A DNA stretch of 64,000 nucleotides from Aequorivita capsosiphonis DSM 23843. GTDB taxonomy: Bacteria > Bacteroidota > Bacteroidia > Flavobacteriales > Flavobacteriaceae. The position numbers and the translations under genes are program-made. The stretch covers positions 372,001 through 436,000 of the forward strand of contig NZ_AUBG01000001.1 in NCBI RefSeq assembly GCF_000429125.1, in the 5' to 3' direction. Positions 33,132 through 43,203 of this stretch are shown here, one piece after another. Under the pieces are notes generated by a model. That model had not been told where the DNA came from, made no database searches, and saw nothing but the letters and a program-made list of their open reading frames with translations. Numbering within the stretch: the first letter of the stretch is position 1; each line of letters begins with the position of its first letter.

Positions 33132-34364
33132 TTGAAACCAGAAACTCTTTTCTACATAATTATAGCAATCCTAATCGTCAGTTTTATAATTGACCAAGTA
33201 CTGGATTATCTAAACGCAAAATATTTTAACGACACGCTTCCGGCAGAATTACAAAATGTTTTTGACGAAGAAGAGTATAAAAAATCGCAAGCTTATAAAA
33301 AGGAACGTTATAAATTCGGCATACTTACCTCAGCTATATCACTTATTGCCACCCTCCTATTTTTCTTTTTTGATGGGTTTGCTTTTGTAGATGAATTAGC
33401 GCGATCGGTTTCAAACCATGAAATAATCATCGCCTTGGTTTTCTTCGGAATAATAATGATAGCGAGCGATATACTTAGCACACCTTTTAGTTATTACAGC
33501 ACGTTCGTAATCGAAGAAAAATATGGTTTCAACAAGACAGCTCGAAAAACCTTCTTCCTGGATAAACTTAAAGGCTGGTTGATGGGTGCGGTTATTGGCG
33601 GAGTTCTTTTGGGTGCCATCATCTGGTTTTATGAAACTACGGGCAAAAACTTCTGGCTCTACGCTTGGGGAATTATTACCGTTTTTACCGTTTTAATGAA
33701 TCTTTTTTACGCACGCTTTATCCTCCCATTATTCAACAAACAAACTCCGCTGGAAGACGGATCGCTACGTTCACAAATTGAAACCTATGCTTCGAAAGTA
33801 GGTTTCACCCTCGATAAAATTTTTGTAATAGATGGCAGTAAACGCAGTACCAAAGCCAATGCTTATTTCTCAGGCTTCGGCAGTGAAAAACGGGTGACGC
33901 TTTACGATACACTTATAAATGATTTAAACGAAGAGGAAATAGTGGCTGTTCTCGCGCACGAAGTTGGTCATTACAAACGCAACCATATTATCATAACCCT
34001 TTTTGCCGCTATTGTAACCACTGGGTTTACGCTTTGGCTACTATCATTATTTATTGGGAATCCGTTAATGTCTGAAGCGTTACACGTTTCAAAACCTTCA
34101 TTTCATATTGGGTTAATAGCCTTCGGCGTGCTTTATAGTCCAATTTCTGGAATCACAGGATTATTGATGAATTACCTAAGCCGAAAATTTGAATACCAAG
34201 CAGATAATTATGCGAAAAATACCTATGCTGCGCCACCTTTAATTTCAGGTTTAAAAAAGCTTACAAAAAACAGTTTGAGCGACCTCACTCCGCATCCGTT
34301 TTATGTTTTTGCACATTATTCGCATCCTACGCTTCTTCAACGCTTTCGAAATTTAAGGAAATGA
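33132..34364 (+). CDS. M48 family (Ste24-like) zinc metalloprotease, TTG start
   Basis: 410 residues, multi-pass membrane metallopeptidase of the Ste24/CAAX type, which clips proteins at the cytoplasmic side of the membrane. Zinc motif HEVGH at 276-280 with third ligand Glu354 in RKFEYQADNYA; helices at about 5-25, 63-84, 98-118, 150-170 and 173-195. The gene has no ATG near its start: the best start is TTG at 33132, since the first residues (MKPETLFYIIIAILIVSF) lead straight into the first helix and the next Met is after residue 100. Confidence 0.9.
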   Translation: MKPETLFYIIIAILIVSFIIDQVLDYLNAKYFNDTLPAELQNVFDEEEYKKSQAYKKERYKFGILTSAISLIATLLFFFFDGFAFVDELARSVSNHEIIIALVFFGIIMIASDILSTPFSYYSTFVIEEKYGFNKTARKTFFLDKLKGWLMGAVIGGVLLGAIIWFYETTGKNFWLYAWGIITVFTVLMNLFYARFILPLFNKQTPLEDGSLRSQIETYASKVGFTLDKIFVIDGSKRSTKANAYFSGFGSEKRVTLYDTLINDLNEEEIVAVLAHEVGHYKRNHIIITLFAAIVTTGFTLWLLSLFIGNPLMSEALHVSKPSFHIGLIAFGVLYSPISGITGLLMNYLSRKFEYQADNYAKNTYAAPPLISGLKKLTKNSLSDLTPHPFYVFAHYSHPTLLQRFRNLRK

Positions 34365-34424
34365 CTTTTATCATTTGAATATATTGTAAGAAAAAATTAC
34401 TTTGCAAACTTCTAAACATTTCAA

Positions 34425-36842
34425 ATGAAAATAAGACTACTTTTCCTTTCCGCAATATCCATTTCTTTATCAATTAACGCCCAAATAGATTTTCAGCCAC
34501 ATATTGTTGTGGACGATACTGGCGGGACTAACGGTGCAAATTCCGTCTTCGCCGCAGACCTTGATGGCGATGGTGATATGGACATAATTTCTTCCTCAGT
34601 ACACGACTCCAAAATCGCTTGGTACGAAAACATTAATGGAAATTTTGGTCCGCAACAAATTATAACGGAAAATGCTAATGGCACAAGACAAATTATCGCC
34701 ATAGATATGGATAACGATGGAGATCAGGATTTGATCAATGCCACATTTGGCAATGGCATAACCTGGTATGAAAACACAAATGGACTTGGCAACTTTGCGC
34801 AGCCACAGGCCGTGAGCCCTTTAAATATAAATGTGGCTATAATATATGCCAAAGATATGGATGGCGATGGCGATCTTGATGTAGTGGCCAATGACGGTAC
34901 AAATAGCAGTATTGCATGGTTTGAAAATATGGACGGCCAAGCCAATTTTGGAACGGAGCACACTATTGCCACCAGTGGTAATTATCGGGTTATTGCGGTT
35001 CAGGATATTGATGGTGATGGTGACATGGACGTTGTCGCACCAGACTATGTAAACGATGATATTTCTTGGTTTGAAAACACCAACGGGCAAGGGGATTTTG
35101 GTTCAAAACAAATAATCACAACAGACGTATCTAGCCCAAGTGGTATTTCAACTGCAGATATTGATGGCGATGGCGATATAGATGTGGTTGCAACTTCTTC
35201 TTTTATAGACCCAAAGATTATATGGTTTGAAAATTTGAATGGACAGGGCAATTTTGGACCCCAAAATTTAATAAGTTCCAATGTTCAAAATCCAGATAAA
35301 GTATATACGGCAGATTTAGATGGAGATGGGGACCAAGATGTAATAAGTAATCGAAACAAAATACTTTTTTACAAAAATGACGGTTTTGGCAATTTTGGTC
35401 CGACAGAAGAAATAACGGATCAGGCTATTGGTATTAAAGATATTGAATTCAGTGATTTGGACAATGACGGTGACCTTGACATACTTTCCGCATCTTCAAC
35501 AGATGATAAAATAGCATATTATCTAAACACCAATGGGCAGGGTGATTTTGGATCCCAGCAAATTGTAGCTGAAATAAACGGTGTTAATGGTCCTTATACA
35601 ATATATTCAGAAGATATTGATGGGGATGGCGACAAAGACATACTTTCCGTAGCATCATTTGCAAATAAAATAATTTGGCAGGAAAATTTGGACGGAGAAG
35701 GAAACTTTTCGGCCCCAATAATTATTTCGGAATTAAACGATCCCATATCTATTAATGCAGCAGACATAGATGGGGATGGGGATATGGATGTAATTTCCGA
35801 ATCTAATGGCGACCGTACCGTAGGTTGGTTTGAAAATATGGATGGTTTGGGAACTACTTTTACCGCTCACATGTTCAGTCCGATTTCTGATAATCCTATT
35901 ACCACCGTTCCGCTCGATATTGATGCTGATGGAGATATTGATCTTATTTCTGGCCATTCAAATGGTATATTATGGTATGAAAATATAGACGGGAATGGAA
36001 GTTTTGGCCCTCCTCAAATTTTAGATAACCTCATAGGCAGCATAGAAGGAATAACAAGCGCAGATATAGATAATGATGGAGATATGGATTTAGTCGCCGC
36101 TTCTTGGACTGATGATGTTTTGATGTGGTATAAAAATACAAATGGAAATTTTGGTGAGACACTCACAATCTCAACTGAAGTGAGTGGTTCATTTTCAGTT
36201 TATGCTGGTGATCTGGACAACGATGGCGACGTTGATATTCTTGCATCCGCTTTTGACACCGATGAAGTACTGTGGTTTGAAAATATAAATGGGCAGGGCA
36301 GTTTTGGATCAGCGAATGTTATTTCAAATACCGCCGATGGAATACAAGAAGTATATGCAGAAGATTTGGATGGCGATGGCGATTTGGATGTACTATCCGC
36401 CAGCTATCGGGACAATAAAATAGCGTGGTTCGAAAATCTTGGCTCAGGCAATTTTGGGGAAGAACAGATAATATCTTCACAAGTAAATACCGCCATCTGT
36501 GTGTTTGCCGATGACTATAATGGAGATGGTAAAATGGACGTTCTCGCATCCACACGATTAATGGATGAAATACTCTGGTTCGAAAATCGCGGCCCTCTGG
36601 GGCTTGAAGAAAACACCACAAATCTTTTCAGCATCTATCCAAATCCAACTAATGAAGTTCTAAATGTTAAATCCAAATCATCTATTTCTGAAATAGCCAT
36701 TTATAATAATCTTGGTCAATTGCTATTAACTCTTGAAAAGACCGACAAAGTAGATATTTCAACTTTAAGCGAAGGAATCTATTTCGTAAAAATTAAAGAT
36801 GAAAATGGATATACCGAAACCAAAAAGATAATTAAAGAATAG
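34425..36842 (+). CDS. T9SS-exported FG-GAP/VCBS-repeat protein
   Basis: 805 residues: signal peptide about 1-19, then about 13 FG-GAP/VCBS repeats, each ending in a strand with a DGDGDxD calcium-loop phrase (DLDGDGDMDIISS, DMDNDGDQDLINA, DIDGDGDMDVVAP, DLDNDGDLDILSAS and so on) followed by IAWYENxNGxGNFG. Together they form one or two seven-blade integrin-like propellers. A T9SS type A domain is at about 735-805 (FSIYPNPTNEVLNVKS ... SEGIYFVKIKDENGYTETKKIIKE). Surface attachment or extracellular binding inferred; Ca dependence suggested by the Asp-rich loops. Confidence 0.88.
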   Translation: MKIRLLFLSAISISLSINAQIDFQPHIVVDDTGGTNGANSVFAADLDGDGDMDIISSSVHDSKIAWYENINGNFGPQQIITENANGTRQIIAIDMDNDGDQDLINATFGNGITWYENTNGLGNFAQPQAVSPLNINVAIIYAKDMDGDGDLDVVANDGTNSSIAWFENMDGQANFGTEHTIATSGNYRVIAVQDIDGDGDMDVVAPDYVNDDISWFENTNGQGDFGSKQIITTDVSSPSGISTADIDGDGDIDVVATSSFIDPKIIWFENLNGQGNFGPQNLISSNVQNPDKVYTADLDGDGDQDVISNRNKILFYKNDGFGNFGPTEEITDQAIGIKDIEFSDLDNDGDLDILSASSTDDKIAYYLNTNGQGDFGSQQIVAEINGVNGPYTIYSEDIDGDGDKDILSVASFANKIIWQENLDGEGNFSAPIIISELNDPISINAADIDGDGDMDVISESNGDRTVGWFENMDGLGTTFTAHMFSPISDNPITTVPLDIDADGDIDLISGHSNGILWYENIDGNGSFGPPQILDNLIGSIEGITSADIDNDGDMDLVAASWTDDVLMWYKNTNGNFGETLTISTEVSGSFSVYAGDLDNDGDVDILASAFDTDEVLWFENINGQGSFGSANVISNTADGIQEVYAEDLDGDGDLDVLSASYRDNKIAWFENLGSGNFGEEQIISSQVNTAICVFADDYNGDGKMDVLASTRLMDEILWFENRGPLGLEENTTNLFSIYPNPTNEVLNVKSKSSISEIAIYNNLGQLLLTLEKTDKVDISTLSEGIYFVKIKDENGYTETKKIIKE

Positions 36843-36880
36843 CTCTAAACTTCTAACATTTGAAGGACATTGATAAACTA

Positions 36881-36967
36881 GCCCTAAAAGGGTGGTAATA
36901 TCTTAAAATCGGGCAACGCCCGGTGAAGGAAAAACCCGGGACATACAAAGCTCTGAAAGGGCGAAAT
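36881..36967. repeat. Dispersed GCCCT/CGGGC palindromic element
   Basis: Within 87 bases lie GCCCT-aaa-AGGGT (36881-36892), CGGGC-aac-GCCCG (36910-36922), CCCGGG (36935-36940) and a closing CTCTGAAAGGGCGAAAT (36951-36967). The arrangement resembles multi-stem palindromic elements common in Bacteroidota intergenic DNA, from general recollection. It lies just downstream of the FG-GAP gene. Confidence 0.6.
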
Positions 36968-37006
36968 GATTTTTATCCATTAAAATGTCTATAGAACCAT
37001 GTTATT

Positions 37007-38299
37007 CTACTTATGCAAAGGTTGTAAAGCCTTCGTTTCCTTAAAAAACAATAACGCGTCATACCGCATCGGCACAATGGTGGGCACAAACTGCCGTCGG
37101 TCCAATTGAGGATTGTACACAACACCTATCGCCCGATGGCCAATTGCTTCTAAATTTTCTTCCTTTCGGTCTTCTTCATCAAAAATAAGATAGAAAGCAT
37201 CTAGCCCAATGTTTTTTAGTTTAGTTTCTAAGCTGTTTTTGATGGCCTTCGGAATTGTCATCTCTTCCATTTTAGCACCCCAACTGGATGCGGCAATCAC
37301 TTTTCCTTTATAACTGGAAAAACCAACTAGAAAAACATTTTCCTTCCCTAAGCTTTCCCGCTTCAGCTGCCCTATGTTTTTTTCGCCTGTGTTTCGCATG
37401 CTGGTAAATGAAGCGTCACCAATATGAGTATTGTGCGCCCAGACTATTCCTTTGGAATTTTCGCCATAAAGCGCCAATAAATCTCCTACCGTTTCTCGCA
37501 TATGAAAAACTCTGGAATTCCAAGAAACGGCATCTTTTGAAGCAACACTTTCCCGATAGAACGCTTCCGCATTATGCACCACTACAGCATTCTGAAGCAA
37601 ATAAAAATAAGCGTCATCCGAAAGTTCCTTTAAAACCTCCCGATTGTTTCTAATATATTCAACAACTCTTTCTGTGGCCGCAGCACAATCTGGTTTTCCG
37701 CCTTTTACAGCATGGGCGTATTGCCAGCTTTCTCCTTTATGCGGATTAAAACAATTGTATTGCTTTTTGGCGTATTTAAAACTTGTGTTATCTGTTTTTT
37801 TTAGTACGTCTAAAACCATTTCTTTGGAAACCCATTCGTCATAAACATCCATGCCATAAAAACCTACTTTCTTATCTTGGGGGAGATTATCGTTATGTTC
37901 CCGCAACCATTCAGCAAGCACGACAACTTCTTCATTTGCCCACATCCAAGTGGGCCAGCGGTTGAGTTTCATCAAAACTTCCCTAGCGGAATTTTCAGCA
38001 CCATCCAGATTCTTCACATATTGGTTTAATTTATAAAGACTGGCAAAGTCACCTTCAACAGCAACAAAGTTAAAATTGTGTTCTTCAATAAGTCTTCTAC
38101 TTATTATATCTCGCCACACATAATATTCATGAGTACCATGACTCGCCTCCCCTAACAGGACCAACTTCTTATCTCCCGACGCAGTAATAAGTGGATCCAA
38201 GCTAGAGGCATTGACAAGCAATTTCGCTTTTTCCGTAAAATTTTGGGCAGAGGCCATCATAAATGAAAGAATCATTAAAAGTGTTACACGCAACTTCAT
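37007..38299 (-). CDS. Erythromycin-esterase-family protein (secreted)
   Basis: 430 residues with a signal peptide about 1-18 (MILSFMMASAQ). The family phrases are EASHGTHEYYVWRDIISRRLIEEH, NFVAVEGDFA, GFYGMDVYDEW, NSKGIVWAHNTHIGDA and FYLIFDEEDRKEE. The Glu/His residues of the first phrases match the presumed active site of this family (EreA/B inactivate macrolides). Most environmental members do not act on macrolides and their substrates are unknown. It stands alone, with a palindromic element at its 3' side. Confidence 0.85.
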   Translation of the reverse strand: MKLRVTLLMILSFMMASAQNFTEKAKLLVNASSLDPLITASGDKKLVLLGEASHGTHEYYVWRDIISRRLIEEHNFNFVAVEGDFASLYKLNQYVKNLDGAENSAREVLMKLNRWPTWMWANEEVVVLAEWLREHNDNLPQDKKVGFYGMDVYDEWVSKEMVLDVLKKTDNTSFKYAKKQYNCFNPHKGESWQYAHAVKGGKPDCAAATERVVEYIRNNREVLKELSDDAYFYLLQNAVVVHNAEAFYRESVASKDAVSWNSRVFHMRETVGDLLALYGENSKGIVWAHNTHIGDASFTSMRNTGEKNIGQLKRESLGKENVFLVGFSSYKGKVIAASSWGAKMEEMTIPKAIKNSLETKLKNIGLDAFYLIFDEEDRKEENLEAIGHRAIGVVYNPQLDRRQFVPTIVPMRYDALLFFKETKALQPLHK

Positions 38300-38467
38300 A
38301 AATTGATGTATTAAGTAATAAAGTCAATATAAGAAGATTCGGTGTCGTTTACTAATCAAACAACACACTTTCAAGTAGTAAAACAACCAGTTTACGCAAT
38401 CAAGCCTAGGCAAGCTCCAATGTGTCTACATTTTTATGCACAACGGTCATCCGTCATCAAATAAAAA

Positions 38468-38514
38468 CATTCAACAATAAACCTTAAACAATAAACAATA
38501 GAATATTATCTTTG
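38468..38514 (+). promoter_or_regulatory. pheT upstream: heptamer array touching a -7 promoter box
   Basis: CATTCAA, CAATAAA, CCTTAAA, CAATAAA and CAATAGA run as five 7-base units (38468-38502). Four bases later is TATCTTTG (38507-38514), a full TAnnTTTG box 23 bases before the pheT ATG. No good TTTG at 17-20 bases is present, because the array occupies that place. Confidence 0.55.
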
Positions 38515-38537
38515 CCACCTGTTAAGAATCTATACCT

Positions 38538-40964
38538 ATGACAATTTCCTACAACTGGCTTAAACAATTCATCGATCTACCTTGGAACGCCGAAAAAACT
38601 GGCGAACTACTAACAGACCTTGGTCTCGAAATTGAAGGATTAGAAGATTTTTCATCAGTAAAAGGCGGCTTAGAAGGCGTTGTGGTTGGTCACGTATTAG
38701 AATGTGTCCAACACACCAATGCAGACCGACTTAAGGTAACCATGGTTGATGTTGGCACCGGCGAGCCAATACAAATAGTCTGCGGTGCACCCAATGTGGC
38801 CGTAGGTCAAAATGTTCCGGTAGCCACCGTTGGCACTACACTTTATGATGCTGAAGATAAACCTTGGAAAATCAATAAAGGCAAGATCCGTGGCGAAGTA
38901 AGCGAAGGCATGATCTGCGCTGAAGATGAACTAGGCATTGGCGAGTCGCACGACGGAATTATGGTTTTGGAATCCAAACTTAAGCCCGGAACGCCGATGG
39001 CCGAAGTTTTAGAGATTGAAAATGATAAAATTTTTGAAATCGGGTTAACGCCCAACCGTTCAGATGCTATGAGCCATTGGGGTGTGGCGCGCGATCTTAA
39101 AGCGGGCTTGTTCCAACAAGGTATTTCAGTGAAACTTCACACCCCTTCTACAAGTAGTTTTAGAGTCGATAACCGTACCTTAAAAGTAGCAATCAAAGTG
39201 GAAGATTTTTCATTGGCTCCGCGGTATTGTGGAATTACAATCAGTGGAATAAAAGTAGAGCCTTCTCCTAATTGGCTTCAAAACAGATTGAAATCAATTG
39301 GTATTTCTCCAATAAACAATATTGTAGATGTTACCAACTATGTGCTCCACGATCTTGGCCAACCTCTTCACGCATTTGACGCAGCAAAAATTACTGGAAG
39401 CACCGTTGAAGTGAAAACCTTGCCAACCGGCACAAAATTTACCACTCTTGATGGCGTTGAACGTGAATTACACCAAGAAGATTTAATGATTTGTGATGCC
39501 GAAAAGCCCATGTGTATTGCTGGTGTATTCGGTGGAATAAATAGCGGAGTTACCGAAAACACCACTAGTATTTTTCTGGAAAGCGCCTATTTCAATCCTG
39601 TAAGTATTCGTAAAACAGCAAAAAGACATGGACTGAGTACCGATGCTTCTTTTCGCTTTGAAAGAGGAATTGATCCAAATATTGCAGATTACGCACTACG
39701 CCGCGCCGCAATTATGATCGCTCAGATTACTGAAGGACAAATAACAAGTGATTTAATAGACTTTTATCCAAAGAAAATTGAGGATCATCAAGTGTTTTTA
39801 AATTATGAAAAGGCGAATAAACTGATAGGTCAAGAAATCCCCATGGAAGTCATTAAAGACATCCTTATGGCGCTTGAAATGAGAATAAACAACGTGACCG
39901 AAACCGGTATTGGAATGACCATTCCGGCCTATCGCAATGACGTTACTCGAGATGTTGATGTCATTGAGGAAATTCTTCGTGTTTACGGATACAACAACAT
40001 AGAATTTACCCAAAAACTAAATGCGTCCATCGCATCTATTTTGCCCGGGGAAGACTATGCGGTACAAAATAAAATTGCGCTTCAACTGACCGGACTTGGT
40101 TTTAATGAAATGCTGAACAACTCACTCACTACTCCAGAATACGGTAAATTGAGCGAAAGTATCAAGGAAAATTTCTATGTAAAAATGATGAATCCTTTGA
40201 GCCACGATCTTTCAGTGATGCGTCAATCCATGTTATTTTCAGGCTTGGAAGCTATAGAATTTAACAGCAATAGGAAAAACAGCGATCTTAAACTGTTTGA
40301 ATTCGGTAAAACCTACCACAATTTCCCTGGAGGACGTTCAGAATCAAAACACCTGTCACTTTTAATTACTGGTTTAAAGACGGAAGGCAACTGGACAATG
40401 CCAGGTTCAAGAAGTAATTTTTTCTTCGGAAAAGGAACCGTCGCGATCTTAATGGAGCGAATGGGGCTTGATGCTTATACGGAAGAAACATCCGAAAACG
40501 ACATCTTTTCTGAAGCAATTGCTTTTAAAAGAAACAAAGAAATCATTGTTGAATTTGGAATTGTAAAGTCCAAAATCTCAAAAGAATTAGACATTGATGC
40601 CGAAGTGTTTTACGCCGATTTCAATTGGGAGGCCGTATTAAAACAAATTCCGGTGAAAAATTTCAAATTAAAACCTATTGCTAAATTTCAAGCAGTAGAG
40701 CGAGATTTCGCCTTATTGCTGGATGATTCAGTTAGCTTCGGCGCTTTAAGAGATGCTGCAATGAGCACAGATAAAAAGTTTCTAAAATCTGTAACCTTAT
40801 TTGATGTATATAAAGGTAAGAACCTTCCTGATGGGAAAAAGAGTTACGCCTTGCACTTCACAATTCAGGATACTGAAAAAACCCTTACCGATAAACAGGT
40901 TGATAAAATAATGAAGAAGCTACAACAAAAATTCGAAACTGAGTTTGGAGCTACTTTGCGGTAA
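38538..40964 (+). CDS. pheT: Phenylalanyl-tRNA synthetase beta subunit
   Basis: Charges tRNA-Phe as alpha2beta2. 808 residues: N-terminal B1/tRNA-binding domain with ISYNWLKQFIDLPWN, HTNADRLKVTMVDVGTG and KIRGEVSEGMICAEDELGIG; B3/B4 editing domain (about 210-400, FRFERGIDPNIADYALRR); B5 region; a catalytic-like core (VRQSMLFSGLEAI and FEFGKTYHNF); and C-terminal FDX-ACB anticodon-binding domain (about 716-808, AKFQAVERDFALLLDDS, KNLPDGKKSYALHF). pheS is not in this window. A TMEM175-like gene follows after 44 bases. Confidence 0.97.
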   Translation: MTISYNWLKQFIDLPWNAEKTGELLTDLGLEIEGLEDFSSVKGGLEGVVVGHVLECVQHTNADRLKVTMVDVGTGEPIQIVCGAPNVAVGQNVPVATVGTTLYDAEDKPWKINKGKIRGEVSEGMICAEDELGIGESHDGIMVLESKLKPGTPMAEVLEIENDKIFEIGLTPNRSDAMSHWGVARDLKAGLFQQGISVKLHTPSTSSFRVDNRTLKVAIKVEDFSLAPRYCGITISGIKVEPSPNWLQNRLKSIGISPINNIVDVTNYVLHDLGQPLHAFDAAKITGSTVEVKTLPTGTKFTTLDGVERELHQEDLMICDAEKPMCIAGVFGGINSGVTENTTSIFLESAYFNPVSIRKTAKRHGLSTDASFRFERGIDPNIADYALRRAAIMIAQITEGQITSDLIDFYPKKIEDHQVFLNYEKANKLIGQEIPMEVIKDILMALEMRINNVTETGIGMTIPAYRNDVTRDVDVIEEILRVYGYNNIEFTQKLNASIASILPGEDYAVQNKIALQLTGLGFNEMLNNSLTTPEYGKLSESIKENFYVKMMNPLSHDLSVMRQSMLFSGLEAIEFNSNRKNSDLKLFEFGKTYHNFPGGRSESKHLSLLITGLKTEGNWTMPGSRSNFFFGKGTVAILMERMGLDAYTEETSENDIFSEAIAFKRNKEIIVEFGIVKSKISKELDIDAEVFYADFNWEAVLKQIPVKNFKLKPIAKFQAVERDFALLLDDSVSFGALRDAAMSTDKKFLKSVTLFDVYKGKNLPDGKKSYALHFTIQDTEKTLTDKQVDKIMKKLQQKFETEFGATLR

Positions 40965-41008
40965 AATTAAGCCCAATGGTTTTATTCAATGGGTAAATAT
41001 TAAAAGCA

Positions 41009-41725
41009 ATGAGAAGTGAGTTTAACAAATATAGAAAGCACGATTCAAGAATAAACTACCGTGGTCTTGACCCTTCAAGGATGGACAACCTTACGGATGC
41101 GGTATTTGGAATTGCCATTACTTTGCTGATATTTAATCTTACCAATCCAAATTCCTTTACCGATCTCTTAACCTTTACCAAGACGCTTCCCGCATTTTTA
41201 TTAAGCATTTTTTTTCTAGTGATTATTTGGAAAGAACACCTTCGATTTTCTGAAGTCTATACTCTTAATTCAACTGGTTTCATTTTTTTGAACACCCTTT
41301 TTATTGCACTTGTAATTTTTTATGTTTATCCACTTCGCTTTCTGTCTCTTTTTTTAACAAGTATCTTTTTTAATGTTGATGTGGGGTTGGTTATTGAAGA
41401 AAGCCAACTACCGTACTTAATGATTTATTATGGCTTTGTTGCTTTTGCGTTGAATTTTGTACTCTTTCTGTTTTATTATAAAGCCTATAGAATTAGGGAA
41501 AATTTAAACCTGAGTACATTTGAGATTTTTTATACAAAATCACAAATGAACAAACTCATTATAATGTTCGCAATTCCTCTTATCTCAATCATCATGATTA
41601 CATTTATAATGAACAGCTCCTCCGCGATGGCGACCGCTATCGGTGGTTCTATTTATTTCTTGTACGGTCCTGCAATTTTTTACTGGTCACATAATTATAG
41701 TAAAAAGTCGAAAAAATTAGAATAA
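41009..41725 (+). CDS. TMEM175-like (DUF1211) membrane channel protein
   Basis: 238 residues with six predicted helices. The N-terminal hallmark of the family, close to FSDAVFAIAITLL, reads LTDAVFGIAITLLIF (about 29-43), followed by FTKTLPAFLLSIFFLVIIW and a second helical hairpin set. Bacterial relatives form potassium-selective leak channels. The gene starts 44 bases after pheT and shares its strand, so read-through is possible. The final helices (about 180-225) and a charged tail complete the protein. Confidence 0.8.
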   Translation: MRSEFNKYRKHDSRINYRGLDPSRMDNLTDAVFGIAITLLIFNLTNPNSFTDLLTFTKTLPAFLLSIFFLVIIWKEHLRFSEVYTLNSTGFIFLNTLFIALVIFYVYPLRFLSLFLTSIFFNVDVGLVIEESQLPYLMIYYGFVAFALNFVLFLFYYKAYRIRENLNLSTFEIFYTKSQMNKLIIMFAIPLISIIMITFIMNSSSAMATAIGGSIYFLYGPAIFYWSHNYSKKSKKLE

Positions 41726-41736
41726 TATAAAAACAG

Positions 41737-41771
41737 AAAAAGACGAAAATCTTATAGATTTCCGTCTTTTT
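41737..41771. terminator. Bidirectional terminator between channel gene and fasciclin gene
   Basis: Inverted repeat AAAAAGACG-aaaatc-ttat-agatttc-CGTCTTTTT with mostly paired inner bases, 11 bases after the stop of the plus-strand gene and 18 before the stop of the minus-strand gene. T runs on both 3' sides. Confidence 0.8.
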
Positions 41772-41789
41772 GGTTTTAGGTTTTCAATA

Positions 41790-42368
41790 TTATTTTGGCA
41801 AGACCACGCTATTAATAACGTGAATTACACCATTAGATTGATTTACATCTGCAATAGTAACTTCGGCCATACCGCCATTTTCATCCATCAGCATCACCTT
41901 TTTTCCTTTCATCATTGCTGTTAAAGTTCCACCGCTAACGGTTTTGTACAATGCTTTTCCGTTTCCTTTTTTAATATCCTTCATAATGTCTGAAGCACTG
42001 TGCTTTCCAGACAATACGTGATAGGTTAGGATTGTTTGCAGTTTGGTTTTGTTTTCTGGTTTCAATAAGGTTTCTACGGTTCCTTTTGGTAGTTTTTCAA
42101 AAGCTTCGTTTGTTGGTGCGAAAACAGTAAATGGTCCACCCCCTTGAAGAGTTTCTACCAAACCTGCAGCTTTAACCGCTGCAACAAGTGTGGTGTGATC
42201 TTTTGAGTTCACCGCATTTTCAATAATGTTTTTGCTTGGATACATTTCGGCACCGCCAACCATCACCGTTTTTTCATTTTTCATCATTTTGCTCTGTGCA
42301 AAAGTAGATGTAGTTCCAGCCACTAAGGCGATTGAGAATAATGCTGCTGTTAAGAATTTAGTCTTCAT
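41790..42368 (-). CDS. Fasciclin (FAS1) domain secreted protein
   Basis: 192 residues with a signal peptide (cleaved near TSTFAQS, about 24) and one FAS1 domain (about 50-192). Motifs H1 and H2 are visible: [15 protein letters not shown] and [16 protein letters not shown], with the final [23 protein letters not shown]1 proteins act in adhesion or signalling outside the cell. A second, more diverged FAS1 gene lies 99 bases upstream on the same strand. Confidence 0.88.
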   Translation of the reverse strand: MKTKFLTAALFSIALVAGTTSTFAQSKMMKNEKTVMVGGAEMYPSKNIIENAVNSKDHTTLVAAVKAAGLVETLQGGGPFTVFAPTNEAFEKLPKGTVETLLKPENKTKLQTILTYHVLSGKHSASDIMKDIKKGNGKALYKTVSGGTLTAMMKGKKVMLMDENGGMAEVTIADVNQSNGVIHVINSVVLPK

Positions 42369-42406
42369 AATGTGTTTTTTAGTTTATATTTATGTTCATA
42401 TAAACG

Positions 42407-42444
42407 AAAGTCCGGAAACTGCGGTTTCGCAATTTCCGGACTTT
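42407..42444 (-). terminator. Terminator after the second fasciclin gene
   Basis: Perfect-stem hairpin: AAAGTCCGGAAA ... TTTCCGGACTTT with inner GCG-gttt-CGC, 24 bases downstream of the minus-strand stop at 42468. The U-run on the RNA 3' side is weak (mixed T), so this may be a stabilising 3' end rather than a strong intrinsic terminator. Confidence 0.65.
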
Positions 42445-42467
42445 AAGGTTTATTTAACTTAAACCGA

Positions 42468-43046
42468 CTATTCTTCCGAGGTCGGAAAAATAAGTCCTTC
42501 CACAATATGAAAAAAACCGTTTTTATGATTAAAGTCTGAAGCAACAATTTTGGCAGTTCGCTTTTCAGAATCTATAAGTTCTAGTTGTCCATTTACTTCC
42601 TTAACGCCCAGCTTCTCTCCTTCTAATGTGGCTAAAAAGATGATGCCGTTGTTTTTTTTTATAGCAGCTTTTAAACTATAACTATCCAACCTTCCGGGAA
42701 CGCACAAGTGTTTTACTATGGAAGTTGTAAGTTCTGGGTCGCCCAAAATAGAATCACGACTCTTTTTGGGAAGTTCCAAAAACGCAGAGTCCGTGATAGC
42801 AAAAATGGTAAGCATTTCTTCCTTTTCCAGGGCTTGTCTTAATTTATCCTGCTCTAAAATATTCATCAAGATTGAAAACTGTGGCGCTTCTTCTATATTT
42901 TCAGCAAAAGTTTTGGTGGAAGTAAAATTGCTTCCCTCCCATTCTTTTTTTACCTCAGTAGTATCTAACGAAAGATATTTCTGAGCAGAAGCCTGAATAC
43001 CTAAAAATGTTATAAAAATAATGAAAAATGCATTTTTGAAGTTCAT
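42468..43046 (-). CDS. Fasciclin-like secreted protein, diverged
   Basis: 192 residues with a signal peptide (cleaved near IQASAQK, about 22) and a degenerate FAS1 domain. Correspondence: LTIFAITDSAFLELPKKSRD to H1, VKHLCVPGRLDSYSLKAA to H2 and IVASDFNHKNGFFHIVEGLIFP to the end. Compared with the gene at 41790 the H1 lacks the FAPTN core, so ligand contacts may differ. Cotranscription with 41790 is blocked or weakened by the hairpin at 42407. Confidence 0.8.
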   Translation of the reverse strand: MNFKNAFFIIFITFLGIQASAQKYLSLDTTEVKKEWEGSNFTSTKTFAENIEEAPQFSILMNILEQDKLRQALEKEEMLTIFAITDSAFLELPKKSRDSILGDPELTTSIVKHLCVPGRLDSYSLKAAIKKNNGIIFLATLEGEKLGVKEVNGQLELIDSEKRTAKIVASDFNHKNGFFHIVEGLIFPTSEE

Positions 43047-43203
43047 ATAAGTATTATTTGAGGATGTAAATATAACAAATACAACGCCAATTATAGGCTA
43101 AAGGTAGTTACTGTGGCATTAATTAAAGTTTTACGAAACTTTAATTAATTCTTGCTTTTATTCAAACAACTATGTAAATTTAATACTCCAAAAAACTACC
43201 GCT

